DNA of 30,663 nt from HKST-UBA85 sp035654775 (GCA_035654775.1 DASRWB010000006.1:1-30663), one strand, 5' to 3'; positions 1 to 8,618 are shown, counted from the first letter of the stretch. Numbers and translations are program-made. Notes: generated from the letters alone by a model not told the origin.

Positions 1-578
1 AAAACCGTAGGTGCATACTGGCGCATGGTAGGAATACCCCGGAAGTCCACAATCATGTCCTGATAGCCAAACATGGTTCCGCGGTCGGTAATCCATACCT
101 GTTCGTTACCCGCATCGCGAACTTTTTGCGCGGCGTGTTTCATACTTTCAGGACTCATAAACTGCCCTTTTTTAAGGTTTACGTATTTGCCGGTTTTAGC
201 TGCGGCAACCACCAAATCGGTTTGCCGTACCAGAAAGGCCGGAATTTGCAATACGTCTACATATTCGGCAGCCTTTTGAGCATCGCTAATTTCATGGATA
301 TCGGTTAGGGTAGGAATGTCAAACGTGCGGGACACTTTTTGAAGTATTTTCAGCGCCTTTTCGTCACCGATTCCGGTAAAGCTGTCAATTCGGCTTCGGT
401 TGGCTTTTTTAAAACTGCCTTTAAACACATAAGGGATTTCGAGTTTATCGGTAATAGAAACAATTTTTTCGGCAATGCGAAGGGCCATGTCTTCACCTTC
501 AATAGCGCAAGGACCGGCAAGTAAAAAGAACCTGTCGGAACGGGTGTGTTTTATTTTTGGTAGTGAATCTAAATGCAT
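1..578 (-). CDS. kdsA: 3-deoxy-8-phosphooctulonate synthase (KDO-8-P synthase), 5' part
   Basis: Condenses phosphoenolpyruvate with arabinose-5-phosphate to make Kdo-8-phosphate, the precursor of Kdo in the LPS inner core; cytosolic. Read on the minus strand from the ATG at 576-578, the product starts MHLDSLPKIKHTRSDRFFLL and continues with LAGPCAIEGEDMALRIAEKI, the KdsA/DAHP-synthase signature. Further on come YVFKGSFKKANRS, GIGDEKALKIL, FDIPTLTDIHE, DVLQIPAFLVRQTDL and WITDRGTMFGYQ, all family blocks in the right order. The frame is open to the window edge, so only about 192 residues of an expected ~270 are present and the C-terminus lies outside. The gene follows a small membrane-protein gene on the same strand after 36 bases, but a TATCTTTG box in that gap suggests its own promoter. 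Identification is firm from the motif series. Confidence 0.96.
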   Translation of the reverse strand, partial: MHLDSLPKIKHTRSDRFFLLAGPCAIEGEDMALRIAEKIVSITDKLEIPYVFKGSFKKANRSRIDSFTGIGDEKALKILQKVSRTFDIPTLTDIHEISDAQKAAEYVDVLQIPAFLVRQTDLVVAAAKTGKYVNLKKGQFMSPESMKHAAQKVRDAGNEQVWITDRGTMFGYQDMIVDFRGIPTMRQYAPTV

Positions 579-601
579 AGTGTACGGTATAAAATAAAGT
601 G

Positions 602-609
602 CAAAGATA
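602..609 (-). promoter_or_regulatory. Bacteroidota -7 box upstream of kdsA
   Basis: On the minus strand the bases read TATCTTTG, a full match to the TAnnTTTG -7 consensus of Bacteroidota sigma factors. The box ends 23 bases before the kdsA ATG, which would give a leader of about 17 nt. No convincing TTG -33 element is seen at the usual distance, so this rests on the -7 box alone. Confidence 0.5.
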
Positions 610-614
610 CTTAA

Positions 615-974
615 TTAAAACCTACGCTTTATACTATTTCGTAACATCCATAGCGCCATGATAAAATTTCCCAGCACATAGGCTCCGCCAAAAAGCAGGT
701 AATTTTTTACGGAAGCCGACCAGATGAGTATGTGTACCGCATTGAAAAGATAAGCCAGTAACACATAGGAAGAGAGGCAAACAAAAGAAATGCCCAGGAT
801 AAAGTTCAGCTTTTCATTGGGTTTGAGCAATTGCCAGACAAAGGGAACGGCCAGTAGCAAAATAGGGTAGGCGATGATTCCGCGGGTGCTGTTCACCAGG
901 GTAAACACATACAGAATTACCGCTAAAAAATAGAGGTAAGGGATGAACTTGGCATAGGTACGCATGAGGTGCAT
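615..974 (-). CDS. Small integral membrane protein of unknown function (119 aa)
   Basis: I do not recognise a named family. The 119-residue protein is almost entirely hydrophobic, with about four likely membrane segments near residues 10-28, 32-48, 54-76 and 84-112. Its ends are basic (N-terminal MHLMRTYAK, C-terminal NSIKRRF), the C-terminus probably being cytoplasmic. It could start at the first ATG (974) or at the ATG three codons later (965); neither has a strong ribosome site. It lies upstream of kdsA on the same strand, 36 bases apart, and is divergent from typA with 163 bases between the starts. The gap upstream of it carries only a weak minus-strand TACCTTAA box. Its neighbours do not tell its job; a link to the envelope is only suggested by kdsA. 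Confidence 0.75.
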   Translation of the reverse strand: MHLMRTYAKFIPYLYFLAVILYVFTLVNSTRGIIAYPILLLAVPFVWQLLKPNEKLNFILGISFVCLSSYVLLAYLFNAVHILIWSASVKNYLLFGGAYVLGNFIMALWMLRNSIKRRF

Positions 975-1106
975 AATCCGGCGGATGTTAAGGTACAGTA
1001 TTGTTTTTTTGGCGGTTGGTAAGTGCTATGAAAACGTGTACATTAAGTCGGTATTGTGAAGGATTTAAATAATAACATTTAATTAACGAAATCCAAAAAA
1101 TAGAAT

Positions 1107-1114
1107 TACCTTTG
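1107..1114 (+). promoter_or_regulatory. Bacteroidota -7 box upstream of typA
   Basis: TACCTTTG matches the TAnnTTTG consensus exactly and ends 23 bases before the typA ATG. The upstream region is AT-rich but has no clear TTG at the expected -33 distance. It would give a short leader of about 17 nt. Confidence 0.55.
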
Positions 1115-1137
1115 CGCGCTCAAACAAAAACGACACG

Positions 1138-2937
1138 ATGTCAAACATAAAAAACATTGCTATCATCGCCCACGTAGACCACGGGAAGACCACACTGGTG
1201 GATAAAATCATGTACCACTGTCAATTGTTTCGTGAAAACGAAAACACGGGCGATTTAATTTTGGATAACAACGATTTGGAACGCGAGCGCGGGATTACCA
1301 TCACTTCCAAAAACGTATCGGTAATTTATAAAGACACGAAAATCAACATCATTGACACGCCCGGTCACGCCGATTTTGGCGGTGAAGTAGAACGCGTGCT
1401 GAATATGGCTGATGGCGTATTGCTATTGGTGGATGCTTTTGAAGGGCCTATGCCGCAAACCCGTTTTGTGCTTCAAAAAGCCATTGATTTGGGGTTGAAG
1501 CCTTGCGTGGTAATCAATAAAGTAGATAAAGAAAACTGTACTCCCGATGAGGTTCACGAAGCGGTGTTTGATTTGATGTTTGAATTGGGAGCAGAAGAAT
1601 GGCAGCTCGATTTCCCTACGGTGTACGGTTCGGCCAAACAAAACTGGATGAGCACCGACTGGAAACAAAAAACCCAAGACATTGCCCCTTTGCTGGATAT
1701 GGTGGTGGAGCACATTCCATCGCCCAAGACCGAGGAAGGCTCTGTACAAATGCTGGTTACCTCACTGGATTATTCTTCCTTCACCGGTCGAATCGCCATT
1801 GGGCGCTTGCAACGCGGCACGCTAACTTCAGGAATGCCGGTGTCGCTGGTAAAGCGCAGTGGTAAAGTAGTAAAAACTAAAATAAAAGAACTCCATATTT
1901 TTGAAGGCTTGGGAAGAAAAAAGATAGATCAAGTACAGGCCGGTGATATTTGTGCATTGGTAGGACTGGAAGGTTTTGAGATAGGCGATACCATTGCCGA
2001 TTTTGAAACCCCCGAAGCTCTAAAAACCATTGCCATTGACGAACCTACCATGAGTATGCTTTTTACCATTAATGATTCGCCGTTCTTTGGGAAAGACGGA
2101 AAATATGTAACTTCAAGGCATATAAAAGAGCGCCTGATGAAAGAGTTGGAGAAAAACCTGGCTTTGCGTGTCGTAGAAACCGACAGTGCCGATAAGTTTA
2201 TGGTTTACGGGCGTGGAGTACTGCATTTGTCGGTGTTGATTGAAACGATGCGACGCGAAGGCTATGAGCTTCAAATCGGGCAACCCCAAGTAATTTTTAA
2301 GGAAATAGATGGGGTGAAGTGTGAACCCGTAGAAGAAATGACCATTGACCTTCCGGAAGACATTTCAGGAAAAGCCGTTGAACTGGTAACCCAGCGAAAA
2401 GGAGATTTGTTGAGCATGGAAACCAAAGGTGACAGGATGGTATGTAAGTTTGAAATTCCATCGCGAGGCATTATCGGGTTGCGCAATCAGTTGCTGACGG
2501 CAACAGCAGGAGAAGCCATTATGGCTCATCGGTTTAAGGCCTATCAACCCCTGAAAGGCGGTATTCCGGAAAGGCAAAACGGAAGTTTGGTCTCTATGGA
2601 AAACGGCACGGCTATTCCGTATTCTATAGACAAGTTGCAGGAACGCGGACGCTTTTTTATCGATCCGGGAGAGCAAATTTACGAAGGTCAGGTAATTGGA
2701 GAAAACTCTCGCGGAGATGATATGGTGGTAAATGTGACCAAGACCAAAAAGCTTACCAACGTACGTTCGGCCGGAGCCGACGACAAAGCCCGTATTGTGC
2801 CGGCCATCAAGTTTTCGCTGGAAGAAGCCCTGGAATACATTCAAAAAGATGAATATGTTGAGGTTACCCCGAATCACCTTCGCCTGCGTAAAATATTACT
2901 AAAAGAAGTTGATAGAAAGCGAACCAAAACTATATAA
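1138..2937 (+). CDS. typA: Ribosome-associated GTPase TypA/BipA
   Basis: Translational GTPase of the EF-G/LepA superfamily that binds the ribosome and helps large-subunit assembly and stress or cold adaptation; cytosolic. The product has 599 residues, the usual TypA length. The GTPase domain is at the N-terminus: P-loop AHVDHGKTT (about residues 11-19), switch I with RGITI (about 51-55), DTPGHADF (about 73-80) and NKVDKE (about 127-132). Domain II follows, then the EF-G-like domain with ADKFMVYGRGVLHLSVLIE and the TypA C-terminal domain with PSRGIIGLRNQLLTATAGEA. The ATG is preceded by a TAnnTTTG promoter box. The next gene begins one base after its stop, so the two are probably co-transcribed. 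No key residue is missing. Confidence 0.98.
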   Translation: MSNIKNIAIIAHVDHGKTTLVDKIMYHCQLFRENENTGDLILDNNDLERERGITITSKNVSVIYKDTKINIIDTPGHADFGGEVERVLNMADGVLLLVDAFEGPMPQTRFVLQKAIDLGLKPCVVINKVDKENCTPDEVHEAVFDLMFELGAEEWQLDFPTVYGSAKQNWMSTDWKQKTQDIAPLLDMVVEHIPSPKTEEGSVQMLVTSLDYSSFTGRIAIGRLQRGTLTSGMPVSLVKRSGKVVKTKIKELHIFEGLGRKKIDQVQAGDICALVGLEGFEIGDTIADFETPEALKTIAIDEPTMSMLFTINDSPFFGKDGKYVTSRHIKERLMKELEKNLALRVVETDSADKFMVYGRGVLHLSVLIETMRREGYELQIGQPQVIFKEIDGVKCEPVEEMTIDLPEDISGKAVELVTQRKGDLLSMETKGDRMVCKFEIPSRGIIGLRNQLLTATAGEAIMAHRFKAYQPLKGGIPERQNGSLVSMENGTAIPYSIDKLQERGRFFIDPGEQIYEGQVIGENSRGDDMVVNVTKTKKLTNVRSAGADDKARIVPAIKFSLEEALEYIQKDEYVEVTPNHLRLRKILLKEVDRKRTKTI

Positions 2938-2938
2938 C

Positions 2939-3181
2939 ATGGATTTTTTAGGCATTACAGTTACGGAATGGGTAGGCTATCTGGCTTCGTTTATGGTGTT
3001 GCTTTCCTTTACCATGAAAAACATAAAAATGTTACGACTGGTAAACATGACCGGTTGTATCCTTTTTGTGATTTATGGGTTTCTTATGCCCAGTTTGCGC
3101 GTAGGTCTGCCCATAATTATTGCTAATGGCGCTATTGTGCTTATTCATTTATATTTTCTTATAAAAACAAATAAAAATTAA
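2939..3181 (+). CDS. Small YgjV-like inner-membrane protein (80 aa)
   Basis: An 80-residue, very hydrophobic protein with about three membrane segments (near residues 9-26, 35-52 and 56-75) joined by short basic turns such as MKNIKML. Size and pattern fit the YgjV-like inner-membrane family, whose function is unknown; this assignment is from general resemblance. I chose the ATG at 2939, directly after the typA stop, giving MDFLGITVTEW. A TTG at 2909 would add ten charged residues overlapping typA and is less likely. Transcription probably runs through from typA and ends at the strong hairpin beginning two bases after the stop. Confidence 0.75.
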   Translation: MDFLGITVTEWVGYLASFMVLLSFTMKNIKMLRLVNMTGCILFVIYGFLMPSLRVGLPIIIANGAIVLIHLYFLIKTNKN

Positions 3182-3182
3182 T

Positions 3183-3229
3183 ATAACCATAGTGCAATTT
3201 AAATTGCACTATGGTTATTCGCTTTTTTT
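3183..3229. terminator. Perfect palindrome terminator between convergent genes
   Basis: The half-site ATAACCATAGTGCAATTT at 3183-3200 is followed at once by its exact reverse complement at 3201-3218: an 18-bp stem with no separate loop in the DNA. On the plus side a T-run occupies 3223-3229. On the minus side the bases past the stem are also T-rich. It sits between the stops of two convergent genes (3181 and 3234), so it probably ends transcription from both directions. Confidence 0.85.
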
Positions 3230-3233
3230 ACAA

Positions 3234-5081
3234 TTATTTTTTGACAATTTTTTCAGTATGTAAAACATTGCCAAAAGAGTCAAATACAGTTACAACATAA
3301 ATCCCTGTTTTTAATTTTTGAAGATTTATACTTACTTCATCGGATTTGATTTTTTGGGTTTTGAAAACCTCCATTCCAAAAAAGTTGTAGACTGTTATTG
3401 TGGACATTTTATGTCCTTCTTCAGAAAGATTCTTAATTGTGACATCCTCATCTGTTACTAGTGTTGGAATTATTTCAAAATTTAATTTAGACTCAGTTTT
3501 GTCTTTTTCACTATTATTCTCCATTTGTTTTGAACTGCTAGTGAGTGGTATAGGGCAATTCAAAGATAAATTTTCATCAATCTGTAAATCAATATAGCCT
3601 CCTGAGTCAGGGAAGTAATCACCACTTAAAATTTCAATGTTATTACGTGCTCTAAACTTTAGTTTTGAGGTTCCGGAAACATCGTTATTAGACATTTCTA
3701 TTTCATATGGAGCAGTAACCAATTTATAAAACCAAGGTCTGTAAAGAACTCTATCTTTTACCTCAACTGTACCATATTCATCTGCCATATCCTTTGCCAT
3801 TTTAACAGCTTCAAAAGCATTAAGTTTTCCGGCACCAAGTTTACCATAATATGAAATATTTTGTGGTAGATGATCAATTCTTACAGCTGTAAGTTTTAGG
3901 ATTGTTTCTACTTCTTTAGGATCAATACAATAATTAACATCAAACATTAAAGCTATTGTGCCAGAGACTATAGGAGATGAATAAGATGTTCCGCTACTTC
4001 TATCAAAATATCCGTTAACATTTGAATTATTTGGGTCAACTCTTAAGAGACCGTAAGCAGGTGCAACAATATCCACAGAATCATTATGTTGAAATGAACC
4101 TACAACTCCATTAACATTCCACTCATGAGAGTCTTCAAATATTTCCACAAAATTATTATATATGCTTGTCCAACTATTAGTTTCATGGCCAATTGCTGAT
4201 ACAGATATAACATTGCCATAAGATGCTGGATATATATAATTAGAACTATACCAATTTCCTGCAGAACCAACAACTACAACATTCCTGTCTTCAACAACTT
4301 CATCAAATAAGTCTTGCCAAGTATTGCCGAGGGTCCAAGCAGTATTTATAACTTTGACACCTGGCATCAATGACAAGGTATCTACTCCTACAACCCAATT
4401 ATTTGTTGCTGAATATATCGAAGAATTATAACCAATTGATGACATTCCTAATTCATTATTTGTGTCAGCAGCAGCATGTGAAGCAACCCAGCTACCATGT
4501 TGATTATCACCAGTGTAAATAGTTGGGTTATTTATTCCATATACATGTTGAACTTTATTTATTAAATCTTCATGAGCAGTTTGGACACTATTATCTGATA
4601 TACCAATTATAACATTTTGAGAACCAGTTGTAATATCCCATGCTTCTTGGGCTCTAATATAGTTTAGCTCTTCTTGATTAGAGTTGGTATATCCACCTGT
4701 AGTTCCAAAATCGTTTGGTAATACCAATGCTTCTCCATTTACATCTTCTAATCTTGTGTAAATGTTACTATAACTATTTTGTAATTCCTTCATTAGCTCG
4801 ATATTGTTGCAAACAATTTGGTAGATGTTTTTAAGGGATTCCTTTTTTGAACTTTTAAAAACTCTATCATTGCTGTAAATTTCAAAAGAGTTGATTAATG
4901 CGTCCAAACTTGAGTTCCCAGTATTGGTGGAATCAATTTTGTTACCATTTGAGTCATGTGATACAGCAGGGATATAATTTGCATCTAATATTTTAGCGAA
5001 AAATGAAGGCTCATTCTGAGCATTTAAACTCTTTATTAACATAAAAGTTAATAAAAGAATATAGTATTTTAAAAATTTCAT
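3234..5081 (-). CDS. Secreted subtilisin-like (S8) serine protease with T9SS sorting domain
   Basis: Predicted secreted endopeptidase of 615 residues. The N-terminus (MKFLKYYILLLTFMLIKSLNAQ) is a signal peptide. A prodomain-like region reaches to about residue 140. The S8 domain at about 140-430 carries Asp163 in GISDNSVQTAHEDL, His195 in NQHGSWVASHA, the oxyanion Asn276 in GSAGNW and the nucleophile Ser366 in SSGTSYSSP. The Asp and His boxes differ from the usual DTG and HGTHVAG, but the catalytic residues are all present. The last ~60 residues (ITVYNFFGMEVFKTQKI, then LKTGIYVVTVFDSFGN) form a type A T9SS C-terminal sorting domain, so the protein should cross the outer membrane by the type IX system. 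Its start lies two bases after the stop of the upstream tail-fibre-like gene, implying one mRNA. The gene is AT-rich relative to typA. Substrate unknown. Confidence 0.93.
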   Translation of the reverse strand: MKFLKYYILLLTFMLIKSLNAQNEPSFFAKILDANYIPAVSHDSNGNKIDSTNTGNSSLDALINSFEIYSNDRVFKSSKKESLKNIYQIVCNNIELMKELQNSYSNIYTRLEDVNGEALVLPNDFGTTGGYTNSNQEELNYIRAQEAWDITTGSQNVIIGISDNSVQTAHEDLINKVQHVYGINNPTIYTGDNQHGSWVASHAAADTNNELGMSSIGYNSSIYSATNNWVVGVDTLSLMPGVKVINTAWTLGNTWQDLFDEVVEDRNVVVVGSAGNWYSSNYIYPASYGNVISVSAIGHETNSWTSIYNNFVEIFEDSHEWNVNGVVGSFQHNDSVDIVAPAYGLLRVDPNNSNVNGYFDRSSGTSYSSPIVSGTIALMFDVNYCIDPKEVETILKLTAVRIDHLPQNISYYGKLGAGKLNAFEAVKMAKDMADEYGTVEVKDRVLYRPWFYKLVTAPYEIEMSNNDVSGTSKLKFRARNNIEILSGDYFPDSGGYIDLQIDENLSLNCPIPLTSSSKQMENNSEKDKTESKLNFEIIPTLVTDEDVTIKNLSEEGHKMSTITVYNFFGMEVFKTQKIKSDEVSINLQKLKTGIYVVTVFDSFGNVLHTEKIVKK

Positions 5082-5083
5082 TT

Positions 5084-5929
5084 TTACTGATTTTTAGATT
5101 TTATAGTGTCAATTTCTTTTTTAAGTGCAATGACATGCAAGGTAAGTTCTTCAATTTTTTGGAGTAATAGTTTATTCATTTCACCTAACTCGATACCATT
5201 TTTTTTAACCTCTTTGGCACTTGGAATATCCATTAAATGCCCATTTTCGTTTATATATCGTTCAACTTCTTCCAAAGAGGGTAAATTATAATTTTTTTCA
5301 AAAACAAAATCCGCCCAATCTGTATATACTTTCACACCATGTGCTCTTACTTTACCTTCAACAGATAATTTGTAAATCTCATCACTATCTATATATGAAT
5401 TTGTTCCAATCATAACATATGAGTTATCTTTTGCTAGTCTCATTACTACATTGCTGTCACCATCTTCTGATAAATTGAAAAATTCTGATTGATTTTTGTC
5501 ATACATAAACAAATCGCTTCTACTAGCCGTATGGGCATTAAATTTGAATCTGGATTTGAAATTTCTATCTTCAATTACAAAAGCCGCTACAGATACAGAA
5601 TTTAAGTTTGATTGTGGGAAATCCCAGAAGTTAAAAAGACTTTGGTCTACTGTGAATTCTTTACCAGCGGCAATTACTCTACACTGTAAATTTCTATCGG
5701 TGTAATCAGTAAAAACTGCACCATCAGCAACAGAGTTGGTCAAGATTATTTTTTCCGATTTAATTTCACCATTAATATCTAAGTCTGTTGAAGGATTTGA
5801 AGTGCCAATACCTATTTTACCAATAAGGGTTGCATTTCCTTGGCCAGTTGCAGAAATACCATTTTCATCAGTAATTTGAGAGAAACTTGTTGTGGAGACT
5901 AATAACCCCAATAAAAATAAATTTTTCAT
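5084..5929 (-). CDS. Secreted tail-fibre-like protein with C-terminal coiled coil (281 aa)
   Basis: A 281-residue protein with a signal peptide (MKNLFLLGLLVSTTSFSQ). Near residues 36-55 it has the repeat motif GIGTSNPSTDLDINGEI, common in Bacteroidota proteins annotated as tail-fibre-domain or S74-like. A variable middle region follows, then a conserved-looking end block (VRAHGVKVYTDWADFVF, then LPSLEEVERYINENGHL) and a heptad-like helix at about 250-280 (LLLQKIEELTLHVIALKKEI). The catalytic Ser-Lys pattern of a true S74 autoprotease is not evident, and the helix looks like a trimerisation coiled coil, so I infer a trimeric secreted or surface-exposed protein. It is the first gene of a tight pair with the protease (two-base gap). 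No clear TAnnTTTG box was found in the 174 bases upstream. Confidence 0.8.
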   Translation of the reverse strand: MKNLFLLGLLVSTTSFSQITDENGISATGQGNATLIGKIGIGTSNPSTDLDINGEIKSEKIILTNSVADGAVFTDYTDRNLQCRVIAAGKEFTVDQSLFNFWDFPQSNLNSVSVAAFVIEDRNFKSRFKFNAHTASRSDLFMYDKNQSEFFNLSEDGDSNVVMRLAKDNSYVMIGTNSYIDSDEIYKLSVEGKVRAHGVKVYTDWADFVFEKNYNLPSLEEVERYINENGHLMDIPSAKEVKKNGIELGEMNKLLLQKIEELTLHVIALKKEIDTIKSKNQ

Positions 5930-6036
5930 AATGTAAAAGATTTAGATTAATGCTTTCATGAAGTTAGAAAGAATCGATTTTTAAATAATTAACAAACCTC
6001 CTTATTTATTAACAATTAATAGATTTTCAATATTTT

Positions 6037-6057
6037 AATTACGGTTTTTCCGTAATT
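6037..6057. other. Inverted repeat in the gap downstream of the GT2 gene
   Basis: AATTACGG at 6037-6044 and CCGTAATT at 6050-6057 form an 8-bp stem with a five-base T loop. It lies 47 bases past the stop of the minus-strand glycosyltransferase, where a terminator would be expected, but no U-run follows on the minus strand, so termination is uncertain. The rest of 5930-6103 is AT-rich and shows nothing else. Confidence 0.35.
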
Positions 6058-6103
6058 ATTAGTTGAGCCTTTAAGGATAAAATCCTAAAAAGTTTCAGTA
6101 ATT

Positions 6104-7279
6104 TTACAAGTTATTTTTTTTCAATCCTAAAACACTAAAGAAAAAACTAAATAAGATGATTTGCATTCCCAACAAAATTGTAAAAACGGCAGGGATTATA
6201 ATTCTAAATGTCTTCGTTGGATTCAGATTTTGAAAGTGTGTGACTTTCCATTCAGCCAAACCGTAAAAACTCAATGCAATTCCTAGTATAAAGAATAGAA
6301 ACCCTAGTATCAATCCTGTTTCAAGTTTTAAGTACTTAAAAAGTCTACTGTATTTTTTACTTTTTGGTAATAGTTGGTTTTCCACAGCAAAAATTTTGGT
6401 CAAGGCATAAAAGAGAATGAACTGAAAACCAATAAGAATAAAGCTGAATGTGTACAACAAAGTGTGAACATCAAAGGTAATATTATCAATTACAACAGGT
6501 TTTATTAATAGTATGCCTGAGGTTATTCCACCCAAAACAATCAGGAAAATCCCAGGAAAAAGAAAAAGCCAATTTGGCGCATACAACAGTAAGAAACGTA
6601 AATGCCTCCAGCCATCGCTCCAGGTTTTCAGATGAGGTTTTCGGCTTCTTCCATCAGGAGATAAGATAGTTGGTACTTCGGTTATTTTTAGTTTGTTAAG
6701 TTTGGAGTTCACGATTAATTCAGAGGCAAACTCCATACCTGTGGTTCTAAGATTCATTTTATAAAAAGCTTCTTTTGAAAAACCTCTCAACCCACAATGG
6801 AAATCTCCAATGTTTATTTTAAAAAAAATTCTACCTAAAAAAGACAAAACAGGATTTCCAAGATACTTATGCAGAAAAGGCATAGCATTTTTTTCTATAC
6901 CGCCTTTAAACCTATTTCCTACTACAAGGTCATAACCATTTCTTAGTTTTTCAAGGAAGGGCAATAGTTTTTCAAAATTGTAACTGTCGTCCGCATCACC
7001 CATGATAATATACTTTCCACTTGCGGCTTCAATACCACCTTTTAGAGCAGAACCGTAACCTTTTTGAGGAATGTTGACAACCTTAGCATTTAGTCTTTTT
7101 GCAATTTCAATGGAACCATCGGTACTACCATTGTCAGCAACAATTATTTCTCCCTTCACATAATTTTTCCTGAAAAACGATTGTGCCTTCAGAATACAGG
7201 TTTCTAATGTTTCTGTTTCATTCAGGCAAGGCATCACAATGGAAAGTTCAATGTTTTCTGACATATGTTTTGAATTCAT
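6104..7279 (-). CDS. GT2 glycosyltransferase, polyprenyl-phosphate sugar synthase type
   Basis: Family 2 glycosyltransferase of 391 residues, most like the DPM1/DPG-synthase group that moves a sugar from a nucleotide donor to polyprenyl phosphate at the inner membrane. The catalytic domain (about residues 10-235) has IVMPCLNE near the start, VADNGSTDGS, IPQKGYGSALKGGI, the metal-binding MGDADDSYNFEKL and a DFHCGLRGFS block. Four hydrophobic segments follow, anchoring it in the membrane. The first ATG (7279) overlaps the upstream gene by 32 bases; a second in-frame ATG at 7264 (MSENIELS) overlaps by 18 and is equally possible. The overlap with the GT-C-like gene implies translational coupling and a shared pathway: this enzyme would make the lipid-phosphate sugar that a GT-C enzyme uses. 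The sugar is not deducible. Confidence 0.9.
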   Translation of the reverse strand: MNSKHMSENIELSIVMPCLNETETLETCILKAQSFFRKNYVKGEIIVADNGSTDGSIEIAKRLNAKVVNIPQKGYGSALKGGIEAASGKYIIMGDADDSYNFEKLLPFLEKLRNGYDLVVGNRFKGGIEKNAMPFLHKYLGNPVLSFLGRIFFKINIGDFHCGLRGFSKEAFYKMNLRTTGMEFASELIVNSKLNKLKITEVPTILSPDGRSRKPHLKTWSDGWRHLRFLLLYAPNWLFLFPGIFLIVLGGITSGILLIKPVVIDNITFDVHTLLYTFSFILIGFQFILFYALTKIFAVENQLLPKSKKYSRLFKYLKLETGLILGFLFFILGIALSFYGLAEWKVTHFQNLNPTKTFRIIIPAVFTILLGMQIILFSFFFSVLGLKKNNL

Positions 7280-8561
7280 TGATTAATAATACAAAAATTA
7301 GAAACATTGAAACATAATTGTAGAACAAATACCTCATAATAGAATGGCTTGCGAATGCCACCAACATAGCGTTGGAAAGGGTCAAAGATAATAATATGAA
7401 AAGCAGTAAATTTAGTTTGTTTCTTTTGAAAAGAACTGAAACAAGGCTATATATAAACAATGCAGTCATAAAAAGTAACAAAATGATTGACTTAAAGCCA
7501 TGAATGATATTTTCAAAGTACAGAGTAATCCATTGCCTAAAATTTTGAATGATAAGCGATAAAGAGATTTTTTTTAATAGCGATTCTGCTTCAAAATGTG
7601 CTTTGGCATCAATCGCTTTTTTGTCGTTGCCAGTTTGCTTTTCTGTAAGATACTCGAGAGTTGATTTAAAAATTGTTTGGTTGCAGATTTGTGGTACATG
7701 GTTGTGGAAGAACATATATTTTTCTTTGTAGCTTTCTGTTGTTAACTGGCTCACCAAAAGATGTTTTCTGTAAAGTTCCTGTTGGCAAATTGAAAAAAGG
7801 GTTTTTTCTTCATTGGTTTCAAGTGCTTTCCCATTTTCTTCTTTTGATACATAAAATGCCAACCCCGAAACATTCACAAAACCATAAGGTGTGGTTTTAA
7901 AATGTCCGTCTTTCACTTTGTGATAGCTCATGTCCAATAACATAACAATAGCAGGCGCCATTAGAAAAACAGCAATTTGTTTTAACTTTGATCTAGTAAC
8001 TTTTGAACTCTTCAAAAAAGGGAGTAAGGGAATAAGAAGTACCAACGTTGCAATAATAAACTGCCCACGGGTAAGTGCCAAAATAATATAAATGGTCAAG
8101 AAGTAATGTAATTTCTTGGCGTTGTTATTAACTATTATTTCCATAGCTAAACCCAGAAACAATAAGTAGAGAGGATAACTGATGCCTTCGGGACAAATGT
8201 TGTTAGCAATTTGGATAGGCGGCAAAAAAGGAAATATTAGGACTAATACCAACAAGGTGCTTTCCAAACGGGATAGTGTAAAAATAGTAGTTATTTTTTT
8301 GTAGAAATAAAAAATGGAAATCGACCCAAACAAAACCTGTATAAGCTTGATACCATTGTCAAAAAACCATTTATTGGGAGTTATGGCTGAAAAAAACTTT
8401 AAAAAAACTACATATCCAGGATGTCTTTCAGGCATGGCTCTTAAATAGGAGAACGTATCGGGTGAATAGATAGCCGGATTTACCATAACATAAATCAGAA
8501 TCAGGATGCTTAAAGTAATTATGAATTTAGAATCCTTATATGATTCAAAGAATGGTTTCAT
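7248..8561 (-). CDS. Polytopic membrane protein, probable GT-C-type glycosyltransferase
   Basis: A 437-residue protein with roughly nine or ten hydrophobic segments. The first periplasmic loop after the first segment reads AIYSPDTFSYLRAMPERHPG, the acidic-residue pattern of lipid-phosphate-sugar-dependent GT-C transferases (GT39/ArnT-like fold). A soluble region of about 100 residues (about 230-330) separates two blocks of membrane segments. No more specific family was recognised, so the GT-C call is an inference supported by the overlapping polyprenyl-phosphate-sugar synthase gene downstream, its natural partner. The terminal repeat of an IS3 relic lies only 57 bases upstream of the start, so the native promoter may have been displaced. 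AT-rich like its neighbours. Confidence 0.7.
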   Translation of the reverse strand: MKPFFESYKDSKFIITLSILILIYVMVNPAIYSPDTFSYLRAMPERHPGYVVFLKFFSAITPNKWFFDNGIKLIQVLFGSISIFYFYKKITTIFTLSRLESTLLVLVLIFPFLPPIQIANNICPEGISYPLYLLFLGLAMEIIVNNNAKKLHYFLTIYIILALTRGQFIIATLVLLIPLLPFLKSSKVTRSKLKQIAVFLMAPAIVMLLDMSYHKVKDGHFKTTPYGFVNVSGLAFYVSKEENGKALETNEEKTLFSICQQELYRKHLLVSQLTTESYKEKYMFFHNHVPQICNQTIFKSTLEYLTEKQTGNDKKAIDAKAHFEAESLLKKISLSLIIQNFRQWITLYFENIIHGFKSIILLLFMTALFIYSLVSVLFKRNKLNLLLFILLSLTLSNAMLVAFASHSIMRYLFYNYVSMFLIFVLLINEFKTYVRKH

Positions 8562-8618
8562 TTGTTTATTTTATACCTTGAATGATGAAAGCAAAATACA
8601 GATAATAGAACTAATTAT

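Noticed and set aside
73..524. Plus-strand open frames at 73-279, 126-308 and 339-524
   Set aside because: They lie antisense inside kdsA, whose minus-strand frame shows clear family motifs; their own products are low-complexity and unlike proteins.
1423..2877. Minus-strand open frames inside typA, up to 170 aa
   Set aside because: They are shadows of typA, which has complete GTPase motifs in the plus frame; no promoter or protein-like pattern supports them.
5084..5929. Phage tail fibre gene as evidence of a prophage
   Set aside because: No other phage genes are nearby; the protein has a Sec signal and the motif is widespread in secreted Bacteroidota proteins.
6037..6057. Hairpin as a firm terminator of the GT2 gene
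   Set aside because: The stem is only 8 bp and no U-run follows on the minus strand; it is listed as an inverted repeat only.
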